Shown piece by piece: positions 25,908 through 37,438 of a stretch of DNA of 64,000 nt. Source of the DNA: Mimachlamys varia. Lineage: Eukaryota > Mollusca > Bivalvia > Pectinida > Pectinidae. Positions within the stretch are counted from its first letter, which is position 1. Each line of letters opens with the position of its first letter. A model generated the notes under the pieces. It was not told where the DNA came from. It searched no databases and was given only the letters and a program-made list of their open reading frames with translations. The translations under genes and the position numbers were made by a program. The stretch is taken from positions 9,000,001-9,064,000 of the forward strand of contig OX392534.1 in the NCBI GenBank assembly GCA_947623455.1, read 5' to 3'.

Positions 25908-28900
25908 TACAGCTGTACCTCAGCACAGACAAATTCTAGATCAAAGTCACACTTTGGTGAAGGAAAGAGCAATGGCCAAACTAAGTCATGTTGGAAGTTT
26001 AAGCAAGGTTCAAAAAAGAAATCTGAAAATACAAAAATAATGTAATTCAAAGTTAATTTTTGACAACAAGCACCCTTTCATTTAATTAATTCAACTGTTT
26101 TTCAACTTTTCCCCCTTTTTCTTCTGAAGCCTTCCTCAGTGAACAGCCTCAGGTTATATCCCTTAAAGCTTTCACTTAAGGAGGCTTGAGCCTTTTGCAG
26201 TTAACCGCTAGATTTCCTTAAATTTTTCATATGTTGATTATACTAACAGGTACATTTAAAGATGATCTTATAAAAATCTAAGCATTCCAAAACACCAAAA
26301 AAGAATTTTCTCAAAATTTAATGTTTTTGTATTTTTTTCATGTGAATGTTCTTGAAAATCATAAATATACAATAAAATTAAAAAAAAAAAAATCAATAGC
26401 TACATCAAAAATATTTTATTTATGGAAAAATGGACAAAACAATTTTTACAAAGTGTGTTATTTTTTATCTAGCGGATAAATTTCAGTATTCACAGTCAAA
26501 TTATTTACATAACATATAGCTCCATAAATCACATACAAAAAATTAAATCAAAATATCACAGTAAAGCTTTTTATGCTATTTATTGAAAACTAGATGTAAA
26601 ACTGTGTCTTGAGTACAGTAGGTTGTCTCCCTTGATGCTATTAGGAAGTTTTTGCAGTGGCTAGTATTCTTACATAACATATATACTTTGAATGTGTACA
26701 TGCCTTAAAACACTTTAGAACATAACAACTCCAATTCTTTGTTATATATTCAACAGCATAATAGTGCATATAGAATGACACCAGGACCTTGTGTAAATGT
26801 TGTGCTAACACGGAAAACGGAAAATTCTACCACTCGGCGTCCCTCTCTCTCCAGTTTGAGAAACCATGGTCAGTTGTGCCAGTACAAGGCCTACAATGTA
26901 CATCTTCCGATCCAGTTTCTATACTGTTGTCATCACTGTGAGTGTCCGACCATGTGTCAATATCGTGTTCATCTATTTTTGTCGTTGTTTTGCAATATAG
27001 CAGTGGTCGTGACAATACTTTATAACTATTTCCTCGTAATTTTGAGTTGAAGACATGAACCATCCCCTCTGAGTCTCATCTCATCATTGTTGATATCACA
27101 ACATATTTTTCTCTCCTTACTGCACAGAAGAGCACTCTCTGTGTAGCACGAATTTGATACCCTGTTTTCAAATACTGGGTACACAAATTTAAATAGGAAG
27201 CCACGTCACCACAAAACGAGAATCAAATATTGTGTATTACGTAAGGTCAAACATCCTTAAGGTTTCTGACAATTTGTCATGTTCTGTACTTCCTGTGCAT
27301 TTTTTTCTGTATTTTTGCTTCATGCAAAAATGCAGGGGAGACTTCAAGATTCAATTTAACCCCTACCCAAAGCTACTCAAATTTGCTGAAAATAGTTTAC
27401 AGTTAGTTGTGTGACAAGCAAAATGCAGAAGTGGGCTTTCAGTAATCTGAAATAACTGTCTATCATCTGTTGATTTGTTCAATGGAACCGAGATATCTGT
27501 ACCACTAAGAGTTTAAATCAAGATCTTTAAATTACAAATCAGATTATTCAAAATACATGCAATGCAAACATTATTAGAGCTTATGAAAAATGAAGATAGC
27601 AATGCTGAACATTTTAATAATAAAAAAACACAACAGATTTAGATACAGTTGAAAATGAACAAGAACATAGTGCTAAATGTTGACTTATAAGTACTGCAGT
27701 CCTGGTAATTTAACAATACCGGTTACAGTACTTGTGTTACGTGTATATATAACAACCACACAAACTAGCTAGTTGACAGACTATAACCTACAGATGCATG
27801 AATAGATGATCTAAATTTACATTTATAATTACTATTCATAAACAGATAATCTACATTAACATCAGAATGTATATTGCTACCAGTTAATTTTGCTTTATCA
27901 CTATTTCCCATTACTGTGGGCTGTAATTACTAGGTACATACAAAATGACATAAATTGGACTTAGTATACATGTACATGGGAACTTTCTGAATTCAAGGAT
28001 ATTTGTTGATTTTTTTAAAAAGTTTAAACAGGTTCATCAATGAATTTATTGACTGCAATTAAAATGACATCTTTACACACTGTATGCCTGTAATTGAATA
28101 ATACTGAAACTGAGCGAGAAGCAGGTACTGCACACGTTAGAAATTCATGTTCATACAAAAAAAAAAGGTAAATCTTCTATCATTTCATCCTGCAACATCC
28201 TTTTTTTTATGTAATTATGTAACTATAACACCGATAAAAGCCATTAAGGCTTCTGGAGGCGTATTCTTGTATTGATCAGTTCATCGATCAGGTAACACTG
28301 TAAAACGTAGTCCTGAGTAAATTTGGAGATCTCGTTCTTCCAGTGTTGATTCAATCGTGATTTGAACGAATTGAGAGTTTTGGCAGATACCATGTTTTTG
28401 ATAAACTGTTCCATGTATCTACAACTCTGTTGTTGAAGCGGTTTTTTGTTACTTCCAATCTGGAGGCAGGCTTCAATATCTTCTGGGAGTGTCCTCTTGT
28501 GAAAGTAATGGGCGACATTTTAAAGAGCTTTTCTTTGTCAGTCTTGTCGATGTCATTAATTATTTTGAAGACTTGTATAACGCCTGCCCGTTTTCGCCGG
28601 TATTGAAGGCTTTTTCAGACGCTGTTCATATGGTAAGTCATTTAATCCGTTAACTCTTTTAGTGGCTCTCCTCTGAATGTTTTCTATCATTATTTTATCT
28701 TTTGTTAGAATAGGGTTCCAAATACATGATGCGTACTCCAGATGAGGACGAATTAATGAATTTTGCTAGATATATATCGATGCTGTATGTACATATGTAT
28801 ATACTCATACTTTCGTAACTATGCTGGATATCATACCGGACACGAAACAGGCACAAATGTTACTTTAAAACGTAAATAACTGGCCTCTTATGGTGAAGGA

Positions 28901-28912
28901 GTATATACTTAC
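25908..28912 (-). other. SLC41 5' UTR segment and 5' intron
   Basis: The ATG-bearing exon extends up to an acceptor (GTATTTTCAG|AT) with first base 26022. The next good minus-strand donor is at 28912. The 2.9 kb between is AT-rich, with no recognised host exon. It contains a LINE remnant (28230-28765) and an acidic ORF at 26827-27063 of unknown meaning. Confidence 0.5.
28230..28765 (-). pseudogene. Frameshifted C-terminal remnant of a non-LTR retrotransposon (LINE) reverse transcriptase ORF
   Basis: The minus strand reads RPHLEYASCIWNP, IENIQRRATKRV, YEQRLKK, then after a frameshift RRKRAGVIQVFKIIND and TRNHSQK-like text ending NRVVDTWNSLS. After another shift it reads KTLNSFKSRLNQHW. The motif order (LEYAS.IWNP, IE.IQRRATK, RL, R..G.I..FKI, LNSFK.RL..HW) is that of the C-terminal tail of CR1/Jockey-type LINE polyproteins. 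The catalytic YADD-bearing part is absent. It is 5'-truncated, as is usual for LINE copies, and inactive. Confidence 0.85.
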
Positions 28913-29706
28913 CTGAAGTATTTCCCATTTTCTTGTTATATCTGGCACTTTCAGTCAAAGTTTCACCTTTGTATTTATCTTCCTTTTATGCTCAATATCT
29001 TGCTGATTACATCTTAAGATTCTTCAGTATGTTTGCTTAACAAAAAGTACCTAAACTGAGTACCGAAACCCCTGCTCCTATACCGAAATCCCACAAGCTA
29101 GAACTGTAATACTGAATTTATGTATGGAAAACCTGGTGCCGAAACGTCTACTTTTATTATACGACAGGTGCGTACGTGTCATGGCACCATACATTTAATT
29201 ACACCATTTATCAAATAACAGAAAAAATTAACCATGCTTTTATTTTGCATAAATGCAAATCTCAGCATATCTGATGTGTTTAGGCCTTACATTTCATTCA
29301 TCTGTTCATATTGGTTATGATCAGCTGGTGTTCATCATTTTCAGCTGATGACATCAAATCCAAATAATGAAGAAATTGTCATTTATTCTTACAAAATATC
29401 TCTTTTTGTTTTCGCAGGATATCGTTTGTCATTGTTTGACACTCAAAAGCAAGTTTAACAGAAAATGTAAAAAAAAAAAATACTCACGGAAAGTCTGCCA
29501 ACATGTCAGTAGCCATATTGCAACTCTCGAAACAAATATTGATCGTAATAAATATTAAGATAATATAAGTTATCATTCAATTCACTTATGAATTTAAACT
29601 TGCAGTAAAAAGTTAAGATTTGATGTATCAAATAAATTTACATTTACTGAATCAATAGACGTAAATTAATATTTATCATGCACTTTGATTAGAGGCTATT
29701 TTCAAG
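28913..29706. promoter_or_regulatory. Candidate bidirectional promoter of SLC41 (-) and NOPCHAP1 (+), with SLC41 non-coding first exon
   Basis: A consensus minus-strand donor, ACTTCAG|GTAAGTATAT, ends a putative non-coding exon at 28913. The NOPCHAP1 start codon is at 29707 on the other strand. The interval has no repeat I recognise. CAAGATGGCTGC over the NOPCHAP1 start resembles the YY1 site often found at such starts. The shared-promoter role is inference. Confidence 0.4.
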
Positions 29707-32700
29707 ATGGCTGCGCCCATGGAAGATGTCGAGAACGAAAGCATGGAAGACGTTACCGATGATTGTGTATCTTTAAATACCACAAAACAGCATGTAACAA
29801 AATCGAAAGATTTACTTAACATAAATGGTAGGTATTTTCGCTTGTATTATCCGATTTTCTTGAAATTTGGTTCAAGTATAATAACTAAAGTGCTCAGCAA
29901 GTTCGATCGCCTATTGTTTGTGGACGTTATTTGGCAGAGTTACGGCCCTTTGATTAATGAAAAATGTAATTTTCCTTCGTTTCCGTGGAATAACGGCAAT
30001 AGATAATATCTGATTTTCTTGAAACTTGGTTACTGAATACAAGGTAAACTGTCTAAAAGACTCGTCCAATGTTGATCGAACGTTATTTGGCGCAGTTATT
30101 GCCCCTTCTTTAACAAAAATGTCATTTTCTGCGGTTTCCGTGCAATATTAGCAACACAAATATTATCCAATTTTCTTGATACTTGGTAACAAGGTTAAAT
30201 GCTTAAAGGGCTCGGCGAAGTTCGATCATCACTTTTGGCTAATGTCCTTTGGCGGGGTTATAACATCGTAGTTAAGTCCGAAGGGTTCTGACTCTTGAGA
30301 GAGTCAGAGCCCTTCAGCCTACCTCTTGGTTAATGAAAAATGTCATGTTCCAGTTGTTTCCTACTCCAACAATGTTAGAGGTTTAACACGGCAAGATACT
30401 CTTTGATAATAACTTAAAGGCACCGCCTGCAAAATCATATCGATTCCGATAATAAAAAGGCCAACCAGCAGCCTCTTCTGTTATAGGAGTAGTTGTTTTC
30501 GTGCAATAACAGTAACAAATATCATCAATCTGATAAAAATACAGATCCTCACTATTACTATCATTTGTACGATCTGACAGCGACCAGTAGAAGGTCTTGT
30601 GCAGATGACCTTTATTATTTCCATATCTAGGAAAGGAACAGCCGATCAAAATGTACTTTGTAAACAATGTTTGGTAGACGAACAAAAATGGCGGCTGATC
30701 GAAGCGAAGAAGAGAAAATCATTCAGGTTGTTATATAACATTTGATCAGTATATCTTGTGATCATTACTTTACTTTCAGTTGTTATTTCTTTTGGGACAA
30801 AAAAAAATCTACAAATCAAACAAATAATAGTATAGAAATAAATTGAAATTAGCTTTAAAAACTTTCACTTTCAGAATCTGGTAAGCAGCGATTTGATTGG
30901 CGAATACAAAGGTCATCTGCACATGACCTTCTACTGGTCGCTGTCAGATCCTACACAAGATATATACTATATAGTAATAGTGAGGATCTGTATTTTTATC
31001 AGATTGCAAATATCATCCAATTTGCTTGAAACTTTCTTATAAGATTGATTGCCTAACTGGCTTGACCAAATTTTATTGCTAATTTTGGTGGTTTTTATTT
31101 GACGGAGTCAAAGCCCCTTGATGTTTCCGTGCAATCACGACAACATATAATATCCAATTTCTGTGTATAAGGCATAAGTTTTTGTTCATTTTCCAAGCAA
31201 TACATCTTTCTTGTGTCAACAGAATGAAAGTTACAAAAGATTTTTACCTGCAGTATGATTACCCTCTCACGAAAGGAGGGAAAGCGGGGGATATTAATTC
31301 TACGAATTAGCTTGTTGCTATAATTTTCGTAGCCGATTTCAAGAGATATTGCACATAATTTAGCAATGGTATGATTAAATAAGAATAAAGAACATGTTAT
31401 TGTGCATATATTAGTCTATTCCAGAAAAAAGCTGAGCACTGGAAGAGTATTGAAAAAATATCGGATTAAAGAGCTATAACAATGTTTTGCTAGTATCCAG
31501 GTGAGCGATACAGGCCCTCTGGGCCTCTAAGTCTTGTCTGCTAGTACATGTAGTAAAAACATCAATGTTTCTTTTTTCAGGACATAAAATAGTTTCAGAT
31601 CAGCTGTTGGTAAATAAGAAGTGTAAAGCAGCAAAATTGGCTGGACCAAGGAAAACATTCCGACCTCCTCCAAGCTCAGGTACTTGAAATAATTGTATTT
31701 CTCTGTTACTGCTGATGCTACTTTTTACCAATGTTGTAAGGGTTGTGGTGACCAAGGTATCGGACGTTATGCTACCACTAGCTCTCCACCACTGTGTCTC
31801 AAGTTTGAGGCCTACATTGGGGAGATGCCGGGTAATGTTTGTAGGCTGGTGTTTTTTTCTCCGGATACATCCATCATCGGCTTTCCTCTGCTACCAATAC
31901 CATAGCTTGTTTTTAACTGAATATGATGTGAAACACAAACAAACTAAACCGATGTTGTTTTGTAGGGTTAGTGAAATATATAAGTATGATTTGCCTAAGA
32001 TGAAATAGTAATAAATGTTAAAGTGACTGGCCAACAGTAGACAGTATCACTATGGATGATCAATATTTTTCAAAGGAATTCTCAGCCAGTCAAGAAATCC
32101 TTTGGGTTATTTTATATACAAATTAATAATTTTTGCAATCTGATTAAAATTCAGATCCTTAGCCTCACTCAATTATACAAGGATCTGACAACATCCCATA
32201 GGAGATTATGTTTTGGTAACCTTGTCGCCTCTTTACTTATAATTCTACTGTAGAATTTTCTAACTGATGACAGGACACAGCTGTCAATGCCTGTCATCTG
32301 CACCAAGTCATTTCATCACAATATACACACTAAGCTTGTTGTGACAAAATGACTTCACACACAAACAGGATCATGTTAGCGTTTTTGCCCACAAACATTC
32401 ACTCCGGAGATTCTGTAAGCTATAATTTGATTGGCTTATTCAAAAGATCACGAGCACATGACCTCCTATATATAGAATGTTTTTTATTCCTTTTACAATT
32501 ACAAGTGAGAATAATGATCTGTATTTTGATCAGATTTTACTGCCAAGTAGGTAGGCTGTTGTACAATTTAAGTAACAAAAGCACTAGAAGAATAATCCTA
32601 GTGGCTAGAAATGAAAAACTTTAAATAAGAGCCTTTATTCTCTTACCTTTAGTTAATTCAAAATGTAAATTGATTATTCATTTTATTTATATACCATGGG

Positions 32701-35700
32701 TGAGAATGTTATCTGCTCATGCCTTTGTTAATTCTGTTTCTTTTTCAGTTTTATATGATGTAAAAAGTTTCCTGCCAAAGATAGCAAAGGCTAATGAGGA
32801 CCTAACTTCCCTGCTAACAAGGGTACCAGCCAGTATGGTGGACATAGAGAGTGTGTCAGAGGACTCCGAGAAGGTGATAGAGATGGTGAGTAGTGTCAGA
32901 GGACACAGAGAAGGTGATAGAGATGGTGAGTAGTGTCAGAGGACACAGTAAAGGTGATAGAAATGGTGGGTAGTGTCAGAGGACACAGAGAAGGTGATAG
33001 AGATGGTGAGTAGTGTCAGAGGACACAGAGAAGGTGATAGAGATGGTGAGTAGTGTCAGAGGACACAGAGAAGGTGATAGAGATGGTTGGTAGTGTCAAA
33101 GGACACAGAGAAGGTGATAGAGATGGTGTGTAGTGTCAGAGGACACAGTAAAGGTGATAGAAATGGTGGGTAGTGTCAGAGGACACAGAGAAGGTGATAG
33201 AGATGGTGTGTAGTGTCAGAGGACACAGTAAAGGTGATAGAAATGGTGGGTAGTGTCAGAGGACACAGAGAAGGTGATAGAGATGGTGAGTAGTGTCAGA
33301 GGACACAGAGAAGGTGATAGAGATGGTGAGTAGTGTCAGAGGACACAGAGAAGGTGATAGAGATGGTGTGTAGTGTCAGAGGACACAGAGAAGGTGATAG
33401 ACATGGTGGGTAGTGTCAGAGGACACAGAGAAGGTGATAGAGATGGTGAGTAGTGTCAGAGGACACAGAGAAGGTGATAGAGATGGTGGGTAGTGTCAGA
33501 GGACACAGAGAAGGTGATAGAGATGGTGAGTAGTGTCAGAGGACACAGAGAAGGTGATAGAGATGGTGAGTAGTGTCAGAGGACACAGAGAAGGTGATAG
33601 AGATGGTGGGTAGTGATGGGTGTCAGAGGACACAGAGAAGGTGATAGAGATGGTGGGTAGTGTCAGAGGACACAGAGAAGGTGATAGAGATGGTGAGTAG
33701 TGTCAGAGGACACAGAGAAGGTGATAGAGATGGTGGGTAGTGATGGGTGTCAGAGGACACAGAGAAAGTGATAGAGATGGTGTGTAGTGTCAGAGGACAC
33801 AGAGAAGGTGATAGAGATGGTGGGTAGTGTCAGAGGACACAGAGAAGGTGATAGAGATGGTGGGTAGTGTCAGAGGACACAGAGAAGGTGATAGAGATGG
33901 TGAGTAGTGTCAGAGGACACAGAAAAGGTGATAGAGATGGTGGGTAGTGTCAGAGGACACAGAGAAGGTGATAGAGATGGTGGGTAGTGTCAGAGGACAC
34001 AGAGAAGGTGATAGAGATGGTGAGTAGTGTCGGAGACACAGAGAAGGTGATAGAGATGGTGAGTAGTGTCAGAGGACACAGAGAAGGTGATAGACATGGT
34101 GAGTAGTGTCAGAGGACACAGAGAAGGTGATAGAGATGGTGGGTAGTGTCAGAGGACACAGAGAAGGTGATAGAGATGGTGGGTAGTGTCAGAGGACACA
34201 GAGAAGGTGATAGAGATGGTGGGTAGTGTCAGAGGACACAGAGAAGGTGATAGAGATGGTGAGTAGTGTCGGAGACACAGAGAAGGTGATAGAGATGGTG
34301 AGTAGTGTCAGAGGACACAGAGAAGGTGATAGACATGGTGGGTAGTGTCAGAGGACACAGAGAAGGTGATAGAGATGGTGGGTAGTGATGGGTGTCAGAG
34401 GACACAGAGAAGGTGATAGAGATGGTGAGTAGTGATGGGTGTCAGAGGACACAGAGAAGGTGATAGAGATGGTGTGTAGTGTCAGAGGACACAAAGAAGG
34501 TGATAGAGATGGTGGGTAGTGATGGGTGTCAGAGGACACAGAGAAGGTGATAGAGATGGTGGGTAGTGTCAGAGGACACAGAGAAGGTGATAGAGATGGT
34601 GGGTAGTGTCAGAGGACACAGAGAAGGTGATAGAGATGGTGGGTAGTGTCAGAGGACACAGAGAAGGTGATAGAGATGGTGGGTAGTGTCAGAGGACACA
34701 GAGAAGGTGATAGAGATGGTGGGTAGTGTCAGAGGACACAGAGAAGGTGATAGAGATGGTGAGTAGTGACAGAGGACACAGAGAAGGTGATAGAGATGGT
34801 GGGTAGTGTCAGAGGACACAGAGAAGGTGATAGAGATGGTGGGTAGTGTCAGAGGACACAGAGAAGGTGATAGAGATGGTGGGTAGTGTCAGAGGACACA
34901 GAGAAGGTGATAGAGATGGTGGGTAGTGTCAGAGGACACAGAGAAGGTGATAGAGATGGTAGGTAGTGTCAGAGGACACAGAGAAGGTGATAGAGATGGT
35001 GGGTAGTGATGGGTGTCAGAGGACACAGAGAAGGTGATAGAGATGGTGAGTAGTGTCAGAGGACACAGAGAAGGTGATAGAGATGATGGGTAGTGATGGA
35101 TGTCAGAGGACACAGAGAAGGTGATAGAGATGGTGTGTAGTGTCAGAGGACACAGAGAAGGTGATAGAGATGGTGAGTAGTGATGGGTGTCAGAGGACAC
35201 AGAGAAGGTGATAGAGATGGTGGGTAGTGTCAGAGGACACAGAGAAGGTGATAGAGATGGTGTGTAGTGTCAGAGGACACAGAGAAGGTGATAGAGATGG
35301 TGGGTAGTGTCAGAGGACACAGAGAAGGTGATAGAGATGGTGAGTAGTGTCAGAGGACACAGAGAAGGTGATAGAGATGGTGGGTAGTGATGGGTGTCAG
35401 AGGACACAGAGAAGGTGATAGAGATGGTGAGTAGTGTCAGAGGACACAGAGAAGGTGATAGAGATGATGAGTAGTGTCAGAGGACACAGAGAAGGTGATA
35501 GAGATGGTGAGTAGTGATGGGTGTCAGAGGACACAGAGAAGGTGATAGAGATGGTGGGTAGTGTCAGAGGACACAGAGAAGGTGATAGACATGGTGGGTA
35601 GTGTCAGAGGACACAGAGAAGGTGATAGACATGGTGGGTAGTGTCAGAGGACACAGAGAAGGTGATAGAGATGGTGAGTAGTGTCAGAGGACACAGAGAA

Positions 35701-37438
35701 GGTGATAGAGATGGTGAGTAGTGTCAGAGGACACAGAGAAGGTGATAGAGATGGTGAGTAGTGTCAGAGGACACAGTAAAGGTGATAGAAATGGTGGGTA
35801 GTGTCAGAGGACACAGAGAAGGTGATAGAGATGGTGAGTAGTGTCGGAGACACAGAGAAGGTGATAGACATGGTGGGTAGTGATGGGTGTCAGAGGACAC
35901 AGAGAAGGTGATAGAGATGGTGAGTAGTGATGGGTGTCAGGGGACACAGAGAAGGTGATAGAGATGGTGAGTAGTGATGGGTGTCAGAGGACACAGAGAA
36001 GGTGATAGAGATGGTGAGTAGTGATGGGTGTCAGAGGACACAGAGAAGGTGATAGAGATGGTGAGTAGTGTCAGAGGACACAGAGAAGGTGATAGAGATG
36101 GTGGGTAGTGATGGGTGTCAGAGGACACAGAGAAGGTGATAGAGATGGTGAGTAGTGTCAGAGGACACAGAGAAGGTGATAGAGATGGTGGGTAGTGATG
36201 GGTGTCAGAGGACACAGAGAAGGTGATAGAGATGGTGAGTAATGATGGGTGTCAGAGGACACAGAGAAGGTGATAGAGATGGTGTGTAGTGTCAGAGGAC
36301 ACAGAGAAGGTGATAGAGATGGTGAGTAATGATGGGTGTCAGGGGACACAGAGAAGGTGATAGAGATGGTGTGTAGTGTCAGAGGACACAGAGAAGGTGA
36401 TAGAAATGGTGGGTAGTGATGTGTGTCAGAGGACACAGAGAAGGTGATAGAGATGGTGAGTAATGATGGGTGTCAGGGGACACAGAGAAGGTGATAGAGA
36501 TGGTGTGTAGTGTCAGAGGACACAGAGAAGGTGATAGAGATGGTGAGTAATGATGGGTGTCAGGGGACACAGAGAAGGTGATAGAGATGGTGGGTAGTGT
36601 CAGAGGACACAGAGAAGGTGATAGAGATGGTGAGTAGTGTCAGAGGACACAGAGAAGGTGATAGAGATGGTGAGTAGTGTCAGAGGACACAGAGAAGGTG
36701 ATAGAGATGGTGGGTAGTGTCAGAGGACACAGAGAAGGTGATAGAGATGGTAGGTAGTGATGGGTGTCAGAGGACACAGAGAAGGTGATAGAGATGGTGA
36801 GTAGTGTCGGAGACACAGAGAAGGTGATAGACATGGTGGGTAGTGTCAGAGGACACAGAGAAGGTGATAGAGATGGTGGGTAGTGTCAGAGGACACAGAG
36901 AAGGTGATAGAGATGGTGAGTAGTGTCAGAGGACACAGAGAAGGTGATAAAGATGATGAGTAGTGTCAGAGGACACAGAGAAGGTGAAAAAAAATGAGTT
37001 TTTCCAATATATATCAATCATATTATAAAGCTTTACACTATAAATAACATCAATAAATACTGTTCATATTGGACACATCTGACACTTATAAATACTTAAC
37101 AGAATTCAGAAGGCAAACAGGTTATGTTATTATAACTGAACAGCAGTCTCAGACTTACTTTATTGATTATTATAAATATAAGTGAAGTTGCTAGCCTTTC
37201 CCTCGAGTGTTCAGTGACATTGTATCAGTCTCCACTTTGGTTATGTTTACAGAATATTTCCCTAGTACCAGATATGGGCAGTGAGTCTGACGACTCCGAA
37301 TGTGATTCCAATTCATCAGACATTGAGTTTGGTGAAGTGACTGAAGACAATTTCAAAATTGTCAGACCAAATTGCCAGGTGCAAAACGGGATTGTGGAAT
37401 TAGACCCACCATCAGACAACGAAGATGAAAAGACTTGA
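29707..37438 (+). CDS. NOPCHAP1: NOPCHAP1 (C12orf45) homologue, box C/D snoRNP assembly chaperone, four exons, complete
   Basis: Exons 29707-29827, 31581-31679, 32749-32885 and 37253-37438, with consistent GT/AG sites and phases 1, 1 and 0. They give 180 residues (human about 185). Recognisable blocks: SDQLLVNKK (human WDRLLINS), LYDVKSFLPKIAKANEDL (human LLDQVQTFLPQMARANEKL), VDIESVSEDSEKVIEMNISL (human FNIENIDGPHSKVIQMDVAL), then an acidic Ser/Asp stretch (SESDDSECDSNSSD) and a short C-terminus. In human the protein links NOP58 to the RUVBL1/RUVBL2 AAA+ ATPases during nucleolar snoRNP assembly; the same role is inferred here. It is small and largely disordered apart from the central helix. 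Intron 3 is almost wholly a minisatellite built from the exon 3 edge. Introns 1 and 2 each hold a TIR element of one family. Confidence 0.92.
30275..30319. repeat. Solo hairpin of the AGTCCGAAGGGTTCTGACTC terminal-repeat family
   Basis: GAAGGGTTCTGACTCT (30280-30295) and AGAGTCAGAGCCCTTC (30300-30315) pair with one mismatch around a 4-nt loop. The same arm sequence forms the ends of the 617-bp element at 61251-61867. This looks like a copy reduced to its two ends. Confidence 0.7.
30526..31006. mobile_element. Foldback/TIR element copy 1 (CAATCTGAT family), 481 bp
   Basis: Starts CAATCTGATAAAAATACAGA and ends with its inverse (TCTGTATTTTTATCAGATTG). The arms are about 95 bp, holding GACCAGTAGAAGGTC and TGCAGATGACCTT in one arm and their inverses in the other. 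Non-coding. Lies in NOPCHAP1 intron 1. Confidence 0.75.
31007..31532 (-). repeat. Partial reverse-oriented GAGGCCCAGAGGG-family element
   Basis: CCAGGTGAGCGATACAGGCC plus CTCTGGGCCTCT at about 31499-31531 is the inverse of the 5' end of the 52672-53607 element. The region to its left has TTGCTTGAAACTT / GTTTCCGTGCAAT units, also present at 29850-30390, that belong to tandem-unit repeats. Its other end was not found. Confidence 0.5.
32136..32536. mobile_element. Foldback/TIR element copy 2 (CAATCTGAT family), 401 bp
   Basis: Starts CAATCTGATTAAAATTCAGA and ends TGATCTGTATTTTGATCAG plus ATT. The interior retains GATTGGCTTATTCAAAAGAT and GAGCACATGACCTCC, as in copy 1. Lies in NOPCHAP1 intron 2. 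More diverged than copy 1. Confidence 0.65.
32846..36987 (+). repeat. About 100-copy 40/47-bp array built from the 3' edge and splice donor of NOPCHAP1 exon 3
   Basis: The unit is GTGTCAGAGGACACAGAGAA followed by GGTGATAGAGATGGTGAGTA. The true exon 3 end reads GTGTCAGAGGACTCCGAGAA followed by GGTGATAGAGATG|GTGAGT, so each unit is an exon-edge copy with its own donor-like ATG|GTGAGT (variants GTGGGT, GTGTGT, GTAGGT). The basic period is 40 bp; a common variant has a 7-bp insert (GATGGGT), giving 47 bp, and a rarer one is 38 bp. It fills 4.1 kb of the 4.37-kb intron 3. Open frames on the minus strand across it (SITFSVSSDTHHY-type) are repeat artefacts. Confidence 0.95.

Noticed and set aside
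29707..30006. A 99-residue single-exon protein starting at the NOPCHAP1 ATG
   Set aside because: Homology to NOPCHAP1 stops at codon 40, exactly at a good donor (AATG|GTAGGT), and resumes in the next exon.
34348..36834. Several minus-strand ORFs of 63-103 codons with repeated SITFSVSSDTHHY-type text
   Set aside because: They run through the 40-bp minisatellite; three units make a 120-bp frame cycle that stays open by chance. No start or splice context.
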